From assembly GCF_028823685.1 (NCBI RefSeq), contig NZ_JAPEHZ010000002.1, positions 1 through 64,000 on the forward strand: 64,000 nucleotides of DNA. The letters run 5' to 3'. Source of the stretch: Tenacibaculum sp. L6 (lineage in GTDB: Bacteria; Bacteroidota; Bacteroidia; Flavobacteriales; Flavobacteriaceae). Below are positions 1 to 8,579 of this stretch, piece after piece; the first letter of the stretch is position 1; every line of letters starts with the position of its first letter. The notes beneath the pieces were generated by a model. The model did no database searches. It was not told where the DNA came from and was given only the letters and a program-made list of their open reading frames with translations. The translations under genes were made by a program, and so were the position numbers.

Positions 1-63
1 ACTCTCACACCTCACGGCACTAGATCCTAAGTCTAGCGTGTCTACCAATTCCACCACGCCCGC
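1..63 (-). tRNA. tRNA-Leu (anticodon UAG), 3' end outside the window
   Basis: Read on the minus strand, the sequence starts with the acceptor strand GCGGGCG at 63-57, followed by T8-G9 and a D-arm of the Leu type (GTGGAATTGGTAGACAC). The anticodon arm is CTAGA-CTTAGGA-TCTAG, giving anticodon TAG. The variable arm starts after it with TGCCGTGAGGTGT, a long arm as in class II tRNAs. The T-arm and 3' acceptor strand lie beyond the left edge. The layout closely follows that of E. coli tRNA-Leu(UAG) as I recall it. Confidence 0.93.
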
Positions 64-135
64 GTACTTTTGAAATTGTGGATGCAAATATAAACAATAC
101 TTGCAAACTACCAAGAACAAGTATACTATTTTTCT

Positions 136-143
136 TATTTTTG
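136..143 (+). promoter_or_regulatory. candidate -7 promoter element for the M20 dipeptidase gene
   Basis: TATTTTTG matches the Bacteroidota -7 consensus TAnnTTTG and lies 21 bases before the ATG at 165. I found no TTG at the usual 17-23 base spacing upstream, so this is only a half-match. It lies just after the divergently oriented tRNA gene. Confidence 0.35.
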
Positions 144-164
144 AAGTTCATTAATATTCAACAC

Positions 165-1553
165 ATGCAAAACGTAAAAGATTACATAGCTCAACATAAA
201 GATCGATTTATTAATGAGCTTATCGATTTATTAAAAATTCCATCAGTAAGTGCAGATCCAGCTTACAATCAAGATGTTTTAAATACTGCTGATGCTGTAA
301 AAGAAAGCTTAGAAAAAGCAGGATGTGATAAAGTAGAAATTTGCGAAACTCCTGGATACCCTATTGTTTATGGAGAAAAAATAATTGACCCTAACTTACC
401 AACGGTTTTAGTATACGGTCATTACGATGTGCAGCCTGCTGACCCAATCGATTTATGGACTTCCCCTCCTTTCGAGCCTATGATTAAAAAAACAGACATT
501 CACCCTGAAGGAGCCATTTTTGCTCGCGGTGCTTGTGATGACAAAGGACAAATGTACATGCATGTTAAAGCATTAGAATACATGACCCATACAGGAAACT
601 TACCTTGTAACGTAAAGTTTATGATTGAAGGTGAAGAAGAAGTAGGTTCAGAAAGCTTAGCATGGTTCGTTCCAAGAAATAAAGAAAAATTAGCAAATGA
701 TGTAATTTTAATTTCTGACACAGGAATGATTGCTAACGACATTCCTTCAATCACCACTGGTTTACGTGGATTAAGTTATGTAGAAGTTGAGGTTACAGGT
801 CCTAATCGTGATTTACACTCTGGCTTATACGGAGGTGCAGTTGCAAATCCAATTAATATTTTAACACAAATGATTGCTTCATTACACGATGAAAACAATC
901 ATATTACCATTCCTGGTTTTTACGATAAAGTAGAAGAATTATCTCGTGAAGAACGTGATGAAATGGCTAAAGCACCTTTCTCTTTAGAAGAATACAAAGC
1001 TGCTTTAGATATTGATGATGTGCATGGAGAAGCTGGTTATACTACGAACGAACGTAACTCTATTCGCCCTACCCTTGATGTAAACGGAATTTGGGGAGGA
1101 TATACTGGTGAAGGTGCAAAAACTGTAATTGCTTCAAAAGCTTATGCAAAAATTTCGATGCGTTTAGTACCAGGACAAGAATGGGAAGAAGTTACAGAAT
1201 TATTCAAAAAGCATTTTGAAAGTATCGCTCCTAAATCAGTAAAAGTAGAAGTAAAACCTCATCATGGAGGACAAGGATATGTAACTCCTATTGACAATAT
1301 TGGTTACCAAGCTGCTAGTAAAGCATATCAAGAAACCTTCGGGGTTACTCCTATTCCACAACGTAGCGGAGGAAGTATTCCTATCGTAGCTTTATTTGAG
1401 CAAGAATTAAAGAGTAAAACTATTTTAATGGGATTCGGATTGAATTCTGATGCAATTCACTCACCTAACGAACATTTCGGGGTGTGGAATTACTTAAAAG
1501 GAATTGAAACCATTCCATATTTCTATCAGTATTTTACTGAGTTATCTAAATAA
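165..1553 (+). CDS. M20-family dipeptidase (metallopeptidase)
   Basis: This 462-residue cytoplasmic zinc peptidase is of the M20 dipeptidase type, which hydrolyses dipeptides or short peptides. The first metal-binding block is GHYDVQP with His86 and Asp88. A second metal Asp lies in ARGACDDKG near residue 125, the GEEEVGSES block (157-164) holds the catalytic Glu and a metal Glu, and a late His lies in DAIHSPNEHFG. The dimerisation domain is intact. The frame is open back to a GTG at 78, but those extra 29 residues look unlike protein and a -7-like promoter lies inside them, so I chose the ATG at 165. It is a single-gene unit ended by a strong hairpin. Confidence 0.93.
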   Translation: MQNVKDYIAQHKDRFINELIDLLKIPSVSADPAYNQDVLNTADAVKESLEKAGCDKVEICETPGYPIVYGEKIIDPNLPTVLVYGHYDVQPADPIDLWTSPPFEPMIKKTDIHPEGAIFARGACDDKGQMYMHVKALEYMTHTGNLPCNVKFMIEGEEEVGSESLAWFVPRNKEKLANDVILISDTGMIANDIPSITTGLRGLSYVEVEVTGPNRDLHSGLYGGAVANPINILTQMIASLHDENNHITIPGFYDKVEELSREERDEMAKAPFSLEEYKAALDIDDVHGEAGYTTNERNSIRPTLDVNGIWGGYTGEGAKTVIASKAYAKISMRLVPGQEWEEVTELFKKHFESIAPKSVKVEVKPHHGGQGYVTPIDNIGYQAASKAYQETFGVTPIPQRSGGSIPIVALFEQELKSKTILMGFGLNSDAIHSPNEHFGVWNYLKGIETIPYFYQYFTELSK

Positions 1554-1562
1554 CAACACTAA

Positions 1563-1592
1563 AAAAGTCATTACAGCTGTAATGACTTTTTT
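1563..1592. terminator. bidirectional rho-independent terminator
   Basis: A perfect 14-bp palindrome (1563-1576 with 1577-1590, AAAAGTCATTACAG and its complement) is followed by T residues on the plus strand and, read from the other side, by T residues on the minus strand. It lies between convergent genes ending at 1553 and 1593 and can serve both. Confidence 0.85.
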
Positions 1593-2249
1593 TTATAAAG
1601 ATATATACCAAGTGGTTCTAAACCATAAAGAGTTTTTCTTCGGTGTATCTAGTAATTTTCCTAAACGATAATCAAGACCAAACTCTAGCTTGTCTTTTTT
1701 TGAAAGTTGATAGCCTAAATATGGCGATAATCTCACTTCTAAATCCTCTTCATTAAACTGCCACAAATATTCATTTGACAATTTTACATACCATTCTTTA
1801 ACATCTACTTTATCTCCTGACAATGCTTTTTCTAACGAGGCTCGATAACGAGTTCTGTATTGAGGTTTTTCACCCGATTCAAAAAATTGTTCAAATCCGA
1901 AGCGATGCCCTAATTTAAGTGCATCAAAACTTTGTACTAAATTAAAATGCTGAACTGTACGATGAATAATATCATCATCTTTAAATCGGAGAATATATCC
2001 TATATTAAAAGATTTATTCACATCTGATTTTATAGAAAAAATACTAGAAATATCTACCAAACTATGAGAGAAAGCGAATTCATCTTCATAAAAAATCTCC
2101 CTAGCCTCTATACTATTTACCCATTTTGTAGTGGATGATGTTTTTGCTGATACCACTACTTTTGGCAACCACCCTGATGTAAAACTTGTTTGTCCTTTAA
2201 CCGACACCACAAACAATACAAGCACTAAAAATACAAGTTCTTTTTTCAT
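1593..2249 (-). CDS. DUF2490 family secreted protein, predicted outer-membrane beta-barrel
   Basis: This 218-residue protein has an N-terminal signal peptide (hydrophobic residues 4-17, cleavage near VKGQ). The rest is strand-rich with alternating polar and aromatic residues and ends in WFRTTWYISL, with an aromatic near the C-terminus as in beta-barrels. The block HRFGFEQF followed by YRTRYRASLEK is typical of DUF2490. Its function is unknown; outer-membrane location is inferred. The start ATG shares one base with the stop of the upstream PepSY-like gene (TAATG), so the two are translationally coupled. Confidence 0.75.
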   Translation of the reverse strand: MKKELVFLVLVLFVVSVKGQTSFTSGWLPKVVVSAKTSSTTKWVNSIEAREIFYEDEFAFSHSLVDISSIFSIKSDVNKSFNIGYILRFKDDDIIHRTVQHFNLVQSFDALKLGHRFGFEQFFESGEKPQYRTRYRASLEKALSGDKVDVKEWYVKLSNEYLWQFNEEDLEVRLSPYLGYQLSKKDKLEFGLDYRLGKLLDTPKKNSLWFRTTWYISL

Positions 2250-2812
2250 TAGAATTCTAAATTTAATGAGTTAGATGGAGCAAACTTTAATTGTTTTATA
2301 ATTGTTCCGTCAGCTTTGATTAACACTTCATATAAACTTGTAGACCCCTCTTTTCTCCCCTTAAGCACTATTTCATAAAGCACATCCGTTTTGTTTTCTT
2401 TATCACCACGGATTAAACCCAACAATGTTTCCTCATCAGATTTCCATTGAACCTGAATTTTTCTAATTGTAAATTTTTCAAACTCCTTTTTCAATGAGTT
2501 TTCTATACTTTTCCTAACAGATGATTCAATCTCCGTCCACTTAATCTTCTTTTCAACATCTAGCACATTGCCTTTCACATCAAATTCTACACTATACTTA
2601 TAATTCTTTTTATAAGATTTAGCTTCAATAGCTTTTCCATCTTGGCTTTCTTCCATGTACCATTTTACTTTTTTATCAAACTCACATTGTTTAATAAAAT
2701 CTTGTGCTTTTTGCGGAACTTCTTCTGCCGAAATTCTAAACTCACGCTCAAACTTTTCTTGAGAAAACCCCGAAAACACACAGAATAATAGAAGTGCTGT
2801 TATAAATTTCAT
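2249..2812 (-). CDS. secreted PepSY-like domain protein of unknown function
   Basis: This 187-residue protein has a signal peptide (MKFITALLLFCVFSGFSQ). The mature part is charged and mixed alpha/beta, with two similar segments: around residues 25-95 (WYMEES...YSVEFDVKGNVLDVEKKI) and 110-180 (VLYEIVLKGR...YEVLIKADGTIIKQ). This is the two-lobed PepSY-like fold often seen in Bacteroidota periplasmic proteins. I see no catalytic motif. It is the first gene of a two-gene unit with the DUF2490 barrel, which suggests a periplasmic partner or a shared envelope role. The family assignment is moderate; the role is unknown. Confidence 0.6.
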   Translation of the reverse strand: MKFITALLLFCVFSGFSQEKFEREFRISAEEVPQKAQDFIKQCEFDKKVKWYMEESQDGKAIEAKSYKKNYKYSVEFDVKGNVLDVEKKIKWTEIESSVRKSIENSLKKEFEKFTIRKIQVQWKSDEETLLGLIRGDKENKTDVLYEIVLKGRKEGSTSLYEVLIKADGTIIKQLKFAPSNSLNLEF

Positions 2813-2895
2813 ACTTTTATTTTTTTCTTCAAAATAACAAATATTTACCTGTTACTTAGATAAGTAATTTATTAATTCTTTATTAAAAACAACAC

Positions 2896-2909
2896 TCTAC
2901 ACTTGTAGA
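2896..2909. promoter_or_regulatory. BlaI/MecI-type operator 1, over the -33 element
   Basis: TCTACACTTGTAGA has perfect 6-bp inverted arms around a 2-base centre and fits the TACAnnTGTA core recognised by BlaI/MecI-family repressors. The TTG at 2903-2905 inside it is at the right distance (19 bases) from TACATTTG at 2925-2932 to serve as the -33 element. Confidence 0.75.
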
Positions 2910-2932
2910 ATTAAAAATTATTTCTACATTTG
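2903..2932 (+). promoter_or_regulatory. promoter of the BlaI-type repressor / M56 sensor operon
   Basis: TTG (2903-2905), a 19-base spacer and TACATTTG (2925-2932) match the Bacteroidota consensus TTG-N17-23-TAnnTTTG. The expected start of transcription is near 2936-2938, leaving a leader of about 20 bases before the ATG at 2958. Both elements lie within repressor-type palindromes, so autorepression is expected. Confidence 0.7.
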
Positions 2933-2936
2933 TAGA
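2923..2936. promoter_or_regulatory. BlaI/MecI-type operator 2, over the -7 element
   Basis: TCTACATTTGTAGA has perfect 6-bp arms and is centred 27 bases from operator 1. It covers the -7 element and the expected transcription start. A weaker third copy, TCTAATTTTGTAGA at 2943-2956, with one intact half-site, ends just before the start codon. Confidence 0.75.
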
Positions 2937-2957
2937 GTTAATTCTAATTTTGTAGAA

Positions 2958-3326
2958 ATGCAGTTGTCAAAAACCGAAGAACAAGTAATGCAATATTTAT
3001 GGAAGCTAAAAACAGCTTTTATGAAAGATATTTTAGCCGAGTTTCCTGAACCGAAACCAGCAACAACAACAGTTGCTACCTTATTAAAAAGGATGAAAGA
3101 CAAAGGTTTTGTAGACTATAAGTTATATGGAAAATCAAGAGAATATTTTCCTGTGGTTAAGAAATCAGATTATTTTTCTAAGCACGTAAACGGGTTGATT
3201 AAAAACTTTTTTAACAATTCGGCAAGTCAATTTGCTTCGTTTTTTACTGAAAAAACAGATTTATCGGTTTCAGAATTAGAAGATTTAAAAAAGATCATTG
3301 ATCAGCAAATTAAAAAGCAACAATAA
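2958..3326 (+). CDS. BlaI/MecI/CopY-family transcriptional repressor
   Basis: This 122-residue protein begins MQLSKTEEQVMQYLWKL, the conserved start of the BlaI/MecI winged-helix family, followed by the recognition-helix region PATTTVATLLKRMKDKGFV and the wing KLYGKSREYFPVV. The C-terminal third (residues 75-122) is the usual helical dimerisation part. Family members bind TACAnnTGTA palindromes and are cleaved when a partner M56 protease is activated. The gene overlaps the M56 gene by one base, and tandem operators cover its promoter. No beta-lactamase lies nearby, so the controlled process is probably envelope stress or housekeeping rather than drug resistance (inference). Confidence 0.9.
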   Translation: MQLSKTEEQVMQYLWKLKTAFMKDILAEFPEPKPATTTVATLLKRMKDKGFVDYKLYGKSREYFPVVKKSDYFSKHVNGLIKNFFNNSASQFASFFTEKTDLSVSELEDLKKIIDQQIKKQQ

Positions 3327-5407
3327 TGGTAACGTATTTAATCAAATCAGGAATTTGTTTAGCCTTGTTGCTTGCCTTTTATCATTTGGTATTAGAGCGA
3401 GAAAAAATGCATCGATTCAACCGATTTTATCTGTTAGGAAGCGTATTGTTTTCATTTTTAGCTCCATTTTATAAAATATATATTGAAGTTGCTCCGCAAG
3501 CTTCCGAAGTATTTGTTCCGATAATTGTAGACAGCAACATAACTACTGAGGTTGTAACTCCTCAAATTGAAGAAGTAAACTACACACAATATCTAATCTT
3601 TGCTTATGTAATAATTTCTTTGATTCTTTTGATTCGTTTTATAAAAAATCTAGTGAGCATTTATCTTAAAATTAAACACCATCAAAAAATTAAAAAGGAA
3701 AAAGCTACGCTTGTTTTAGTTAACGATGTTATTAGTCCTCACACTTTTTGGAACTATATTTTTATCAATAAAGAAGAATACAATTCAAATAAAATAGAAA
3801 CCGAACTTTACACACACGAATTAACACACGCCCTACAAAAACACACTTTTGATGTCTTGCTCATTGAGTTTTTACAAGTGATGTTTTGGATTAATCCGAC
3901 ATTTATATTCCTTAAAAAAGCTATTAAGTTAAATCACGAATTTTTAGCAGATAACGAGGTAATTACAACACATAAAAATACAACCGAGTATCAATATTTA
4001 CTATTAAATAGAGCTGCTTGGAACAACGAATATTACTTGGCCAGTAATTTGAATTATTTATTAACTAAAAAAAGATTACTAATGATGACAAAACAAAGTT
4101 CTCGTACCAAAATCTTACTAAAAAAACTGGCGGTAATACCCGTATTAGCAGGATTTACACTACTTTTTGCTGAAAGAGTAGAAGCCTATGAAAACAATAA
4201 TGAGTTTTTAGACTCTGAAATTACTCAAAGTGAGTTACCCAAAAAACAAATACTTAATGATTCATCCTTGTTAGAAGATATTAAAAACAAGCTTAATCAG
4301 GCAAATTCTCTGAAAATGAGCATTTCGGAAAAGAAAGATACTTTTAATATTAAGCTACCCAATGGAGAATACTTAAAAGTTTGGGAAGATAGAGTTGCTG
4401 ACTACAATAAACTAAACAAAGAATATGAGGAACTTAGAAATCAAAAACCTCATTATATTAAAAGTTCTGAAGAAAGACAAAAGCTATTAAATGACTTGTT
4501 TTCTAAATTAGGCTCTTTATATTTTAACCTATCAAAAACTGATAAAACAAAAGTAAAGAGACCTATACATCCACATAGTCCTTACGTTAGATTAAAAAAA
4601 GATGGTGAAGTTTATTACAAATTAAAAAATGAATTAACTAAAGAAGATAAAAAGTTACTTCCACCTCCTCCTCCAGCTAGTAATAAAACAAAGTACACAT
4701 CAGTAAAAAGTGACTCAATACCAGAGCTAAAAAGAATAGTTAACAGAAAAAATGGAACGTTGACTTATACCACAAAAGACGGTAATGTTATTTCTAAAAA
4801 ATTCTCTGAATTAACTGAGGAAGAAAAGAAAATGATTCCACCACCTCCCCCACCAACTAGATTGAAACAAAAAGCTTTGTCTAATAAATTATTTCAAGAT
4901 TTAAAAAACGCTAAAAAGTATGCCGTTTGGATTGACGGAAAAGCAGTTGACAACAATGTTTTAAACAATTATAAAAACACCGACTTTTATAACTACTCAG
5001 GAAGTTTTGTACATAAAAATGCAAGGAGCAAACGTTTCCCTCAAGAACATCAGTATCAGTTAAACACAAAAGAATATATACAAAAAATAAAAGAGCAACT
5101 TCCACCACCTCCTCCGCCTGCAAAAAATAAAAAAAATGTTAACTCCCAAAAAAAATCTGGCTGGATAGTAGATAATGAAGCACACGAGATTAGCATCTCG
5201 AATAAATTAAATGAAAAGCTTAATATATTTGATATAATTAGTCATGATAAAATTTTAAATAATTATACTACTAAAAGATATTTTTTAAACAACAAAGAAG
5301 TTACAGAGCAACATCTTAAAAAAACAGACTACTTGATTTTAGAAACTACAAGGATGAAAAAGATAAGTGATAAAGAAATTAATGTATACATAACCACAAA
5401 AAAATAA
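3326..5407 (+). CDS. M56 family (BlaR1-like) membrane metallopeptidase with proline-tract C-terminal repeats
   Basis: This 693-residue inner-membrane sensor protease is the partner of the upstream repressor. N-terminal membrane segments lie near residues 5-23, 32-50 and 88-112. The zinc motif is H164-E-L-T-H168, and NHEFLADNE (203-211) supplies Glu205 as the likely third ligand. Another membrane segment lies near 266-282 (LAVIPVLAGFTLLF). The 400-residue C-terminal part, expected in the periplasm, is not a penicillin-binding domain. It holds three proline runs at about residues 446-450, 505-510 and 593-598, the first two preceded by a similar lead-in (ELTKEDKKLLPPPPP, ELTEEEKKMIPPPPPP). The signal it senses is unknown. 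Confidence 0.88.
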   Translation: MVTYLIKSGICLALLLAFYHLVLEREKMHRFNRFYLLGSVLFSFLAPFYKIYIEVAPQASEVFVPIIVDSNITTEVVTPQIEEVNYTQYLIFAYVIISLILLIRFIKNLVSIYLKIKHHQKIKKEKATLVLVNDVISPHTFWNYIFINKEEYNSNKIETELYTHELTHALQKHTFDVLLIEFLQVMFWINPTFIFLKKAIKLNHEFLADNEVITTHKNTTEYQYLLLNRAAWNNEYYLASNLNYLLTKKRLLMMTKQSSRTKILLKKLAVIPVLAGFTLLFAERVEAYENNNEFLDSEITQSELPKKQILNDSSLLEDIKNKLNQANSLKMSISEKKDTFNIKLPNGEYLKVWEDRVADYNKLNKEYEELRNQKPHYIKSSEERQKLLNDLFSKLGSLYFNLSKTDKTKVKRPIHPHSPYVRLKKDGEVYYKLKNELTKEDKKLLPPPPPASNKTKYTSVKSDSIPELKRIVNRKNGTLTYTTKDGNVISKKFSELTEEEKKMIPPPPPPTRLKQKALSNKLFQDLKNAKKYAVWIDGKAVDNNVLNNYKNTDFYNYSGSFVHKNARSKRFPQEHQYQLNTKEYIQKIKEQLPPPPPPAKNKKNVNSQKKSGWIVDNEAHEISISNKLNEKLNIFDIISHDKILNNYTTKRYFLNNKEVTEQHLKKTDYLILETTRMKKISDKEINVYITTKK

Positions 5408-5414
5408 TTCTGTT

Positions 5415-5441
5415 AAAAGCCTCTTAAAAGAGGCTTTTTTT
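5415..5441 (+). terminator. rho-independent terminator after the M56 gene
   Basis: AAAAGCCTCTT pairs with AAGAGGCTTTT around a 2-base centre and is followed by a run of T. It begins about 8 bases after the stop codon of the M56 gene. Confidence 0.85.
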
Positions 5442-5487
5442 GTAACAAAACCTTAAACCACTCGTTATTAACTTATAAGCTTACCCT

Positions 5488-6588
5488 ATGTTAAAACGAT
5501 TTTTCCTTCTTTGTTCGGGGGCAGATTTAGTCTTGCTTGAAAAATGTGCCAACGGAGAGCAAAATAAATATGCGGGTATTGGTGCTACCGTTTTCTTCAC
5601 TGCTTTAATGGCTTCCATTGCTTCTACCTATGCTTTATTTACAGTTTTTGACAATATTTATACAGCTATTTTCTTCGGAATTATTTGGGGACTGCTCATT
5701 TTTAATTTAGATAGATTTATTGTTTCTACCATAAAAAAAAGTGAATCTAAACGAAAAGAACTTATACAGGTGCTTCCAAGATTATTGTTAGCAATGATTA
5801 TTGCTGTAGTAATTTCTAAACCTTTGGAATTAAAAATTTTCGAAAAGGAAATCAACCAAGTGTTGCTGACTGAAAAAAATCAGATGACATTAGATAACAA
5901 AACTCAAATTGCACAACAATTTACTCCTGAAATCGAGAAAATCAATACTGAAATCACTTCTTTAAAAAACGAGATTACCACCAAAGAACAAGAAGTCAAT
6001 ACACTTTATGAAACCTACATTGCCGAAGCTGAAGGAAGAAAGGGAACTAAACTTCTTGGCAAAGGCCCTGTTTATAAAGAGAAAAGAGACAAACACGATG
6101 CTGCTCTTGCCGAATTGAATCTGTTAAAAACTAAAAACACTAACAAGATTCAGCAGAAAGAAGCTACCATAGCCAGTTTACTGGAAAATCAGAAATTGAA
6201 AGAAACACAAACCCAACCTATCATTTCTAATTTTGATGGATTAATGGCTCGCGTTAATGCTTTAAACAAATTACCTTGGCTACCTTCCTTCTTTATATTC
6301 TTGTTGTTTTTAGCAATTGAGACCGCCCCTATTTTTGCGAAACTTATCAGTTCAAAAAGTGAATACGATTATAAGCTAGAAAACCATGAATCTCAAGTAA
6401 AAACTTGGATTCAACAACAAGTTCATCAAAGAGAGGCTATTCTACAAACTGACATAGACCTCAACAATAAAGTCTATTCCGGTTTAAAAACTGAGGAAGA
6501 GCTGTACAACTACAAACAAAAAATGGCTCGTAACTTAATGAAACTACAAGCCGATTCATTTTATAAAAATCAACAAGAAACTTTATAA
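5488..6588 (+). CDS. DUF4407 domain-containing membrane protein
   Basis: This 366-residue protein starts with LLCSGADLVLLEKCANGEQNKYAGIG, a DUF4407 hallmark. Paired membrane helices lie at about residues 30-50 and 57-75, with another at 90-110. A long charged coiled coil runs from about 120 to 245 (repeated EI.SLKNEI, QQKEATIASLLENQK), a fourth membrane helix lies at about 262-282 (PSFFIFLLFLAIETAPIF), and a helical tail follows. The layout suggests a membrane-anchored stalk. No enzymatic motif is visible and the function is unknown. It stands alone between a terminator and the DUF3857 cluster. Confidence 0.82.
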   Translation: MLKRFFLLCSGADLVLLEKCANGEQNKYAGIGATVFFTALMASIASTYALFTVFDNIYTAIFFGIIWGLLIFNLDRFIVSTIKKSESKRKELIQVLPRLLLAMIIAVVISKPLELKIFEKEINQVLLTEKNQMTLDNKTQIAQQFTPEIEKINTEITSLKNEITTKEQEVNTLYETYIAEAEGRKGTKLLGKGPVYKEKRDKHDAALAELNLLKTKNTNKIQQKEATIASLLENQKLKETQTQPIISNFDGLMARVNALNKLPWLPSFFIFLLFLAIETAPIFAKLISSKSEYDYKLENHESQVKTWIQQQVHQREAILQTDIDLNNKVYSGLKTEEELYNYKQKMARNLMKLQADSFYKNQQETL

Positions 6589-6655
6589 AAACTACAATTT
6601 TTATATTCTATTTTTTTATATTTTAGTTTTTTAGAAAACAAAATGAATTAATTGC

Positions 6656-8572
6656 ATGAAAACCAATAAACTCACTATTTTTTTAATAGTGTTAATGCTA
6701 TGTAGTACTATTTTTTCTCAAGAAGAACAAAATCTCTCTTCTCTTTTCATTTCAAAAGAACTAAAAGAAAATGCTAACGCTGTAGTACGATTAAACGAAT
6801 TAGTCATAACAGTAGAAGCCGTAGATCAACTTACAATTAAACAAAAAAGGATTGTTACTGTTCTTAATAAACTAGGTAAAGATCATATTGATGCCTATAA
6901 ACATTATAATAATGATACTAAAATTACTCGTTTATCTGCTATTATTTATGATGCTTTAGGAAATAAAGTGAAGAAATATTCTAAAAACGACTTTCAAGAT
7001 GTTAGTGCTATTGATGGAGGTACTCTATATTCAGACTCTAGAGTTAAATTTTTAGAACATACCCCAACATCATATCCTTATACTGTCGTTTTTGAATCAG
7101 AAGAAAAAAATTCTTCAACAGGTTTTATCCCCAAATGGTTTCCTATTGAAAATTATTATTTAGCTACAGAAAAAAGCGTTTATATTATAAACAATCCTCA
7201 AAACATTCCATTTAGAAAAAGAGAAAAAAACTTCAATGGTTTTTCTATTAAAAACTCTTCTACAGACACTAATTTAAATTACGTACTGACAAACCAACAA
7301 GCTATTAAACCTGAATATTATACTTTAAATTTTGAAGAGTTTGTCCCTAACTTAACTATCGCTTTAAATCAATTTTCTTTAAAGAACATAAAAGGTAAGG
7401 CTAGTAACTGGAAGGAGTTTGGAAAATGGCGCTATGAATATTTGAAAAACGGAAATGATATTGTTTCTGAATCAATTAAATCTGAAGTTAATAATATTAC
7501 TAAAGGAATAAAAGATCCAATACTTAAAGCTAAAGCTATTTATTCTTATATGCAAAACAGAACACGATACATTAGTGTTCAAGAAGGAATTGGTGGGTGG
7601 AAACCGATTCCCGCAAATAAAGTTCATGAGTTAGGGTATGGTGATTGTAAAGGGTTGACCAATTACACTAAAGCTCTTTTAGACGCCGTTGGTGTTGAGT
7701 CACACTACTCTGTTGTTTGGGCTGGAAGTGCAAAGAAAAATGTTTACAGCGATTTTTCTTCTATGCAGGGTAATCATGTTATTTTAAACATCCCTAATAA
7801 TGGAAATGATATTTGGTTAGAATGTACCAGTCAAACTATGCCTTTTGGTTTTTTGGGAGATTTTACTGACGATAGAGATGTGCTTGTAATAACCCCTGAA
7901 GGCGGGGTCATTAAAAGAACATCTGCTTATATTAATAAAGATAATTTACAGGTAACCAAAGCCTCTATTAAGTTATTACCTGAAGGAAGTATTTCAGCTC
8001 AACTTGAAAGAAAATCATACGGAACTCAATATGACAACAAATATCATATTGAAAATTATACTCAAAAAGAACTTAACAAATATTACAAAACTGATGTTTG
8101 GAGTTATAACAATAATTTAGAAATTGAAGATATTAAACATATAAACGACAAAGAAAAGGTTGAATTTACAGAGAGTCTTAATGTCAAAATAGAAAAGTTT
8201 GCTACAGTTAGAGATAGCAGTTATTTGTTTAAACTTAATGTATTTAATAGAGTAACTAGTGTTTCAAAAAAATACAGAAACAGACAGCGTTCCTTAGAAA
8301 TAGAAAGAGGGTTTACAGATAAAGATGAATTCACTTTTAGTATTCCTCAAGGTTACACTACAACCTACCTTCCAGAAAACATAAACATTACAAATAAATT
8401 TGGATCATACAGTATTCATTTTGAAAAAATAGATGATACTTCATTTAAATATATAAGAGAGTTTTCTCTTCTAAAAGGCATTTATCCTAAGGAAGATTAT
8501 GAAGTCTACAGAAAATTTAGAAAAACAGTTGCCAAATACGATAACCTAAGAACAGAATTAACCAAACTATAA
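6656..8572 (+). CDS. secreted DUF3857 / transglutaminase-like protein with intact Cys-His
   Basis: This 638-residue exported protein has a signal peptide (residues 1-21, cleavage near IFSQEE). An N-terminal DUF3857 domain (about 50-240) is followed by a transglutaminase-like core (about 290-420). The core keeps the nucleophile Cys331 in YGDCKGL and His374 in GNHVILNI; the third position is Glu389 in WLECTSQ rather than Asp. The C-terminal 200 residues are strand-rich. Such proteins in Bacteroidota act in the periplasm or at the surface on unknown substrates. It is the first of three related genes, with a 7-base gap to the next, and is the only one of the three with a potentially active centre. 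Confidence 0.85.
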   Translation: MKTNKLTIFLIVLMLCSTIFSQEEQNLSSLFISKELKENANAVVRLNELVITVEAVDQLTIKQKRIVTVLNKLGKDHIDAYKHYNNDTKITRLSAIIYDALGNKVKKYSKNDFQDVSAIDGGTLYSDSRVKFLEHTPTSYPYTVVFESEEKNSSTGFIPKWFPIENYYLATEKSVYIINNPQNIPFRKREKNFNGFSIKNSSTDTNLNYVLTNQQAIKPEYYTLNFEEFVPNLTIALNQFSLKNIKGKASNWKEFGKWRYEYLKNGNDIVSESIKSEVNNITKGIKDPILKAKAIYSYMQNRTRYISVQEGIGGWKPIPANKVHELGYGDCKGLTNYTKALLDAVGVESHYSVVWAGSAKKNVYSDFSSMQGNHVILNIPNNGNDIWLECTSQTMPFGFLGDFTDDRDVLVITPEGGVIKRTSAYINKDNLQVTKASIKLLPEGSISAQLERKSYGTQYDNKYHIENYTQKELNKYYKTDVWSYNNNLEIEDIKHINDKEKVEFTESLNVKIEKFATVRDSSYLFKLNVFNRVTSVSKKYRNRQRSLEIERGFTDKDEFTFSIPQGYTTTYLPENINITNKFGSYSIHFEKIDDTSFKYIREFSLLKGIYPKEDYEVYRKFRKTVAKYDNLRTELTKL

Positions 8573-8579
8573 AATTACT

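Noticed and set aside
78-164. Upstream in-frame GTG start for the M20 dipeptidase, adding 29 residues
   Set aside because: The extra residues do not resemble the family, contain a -7-like promoter, and begin close to the tRNA gene; the ATG at 165 fits better.
2958-5407. BlaI/M56 pair read as a beta-lactam resistance locus
   Set aside because: There is no beta-lactamase gene nearby and the sensor lacks a penicillin-binding domain; such pairs are common in Bacteroidota.
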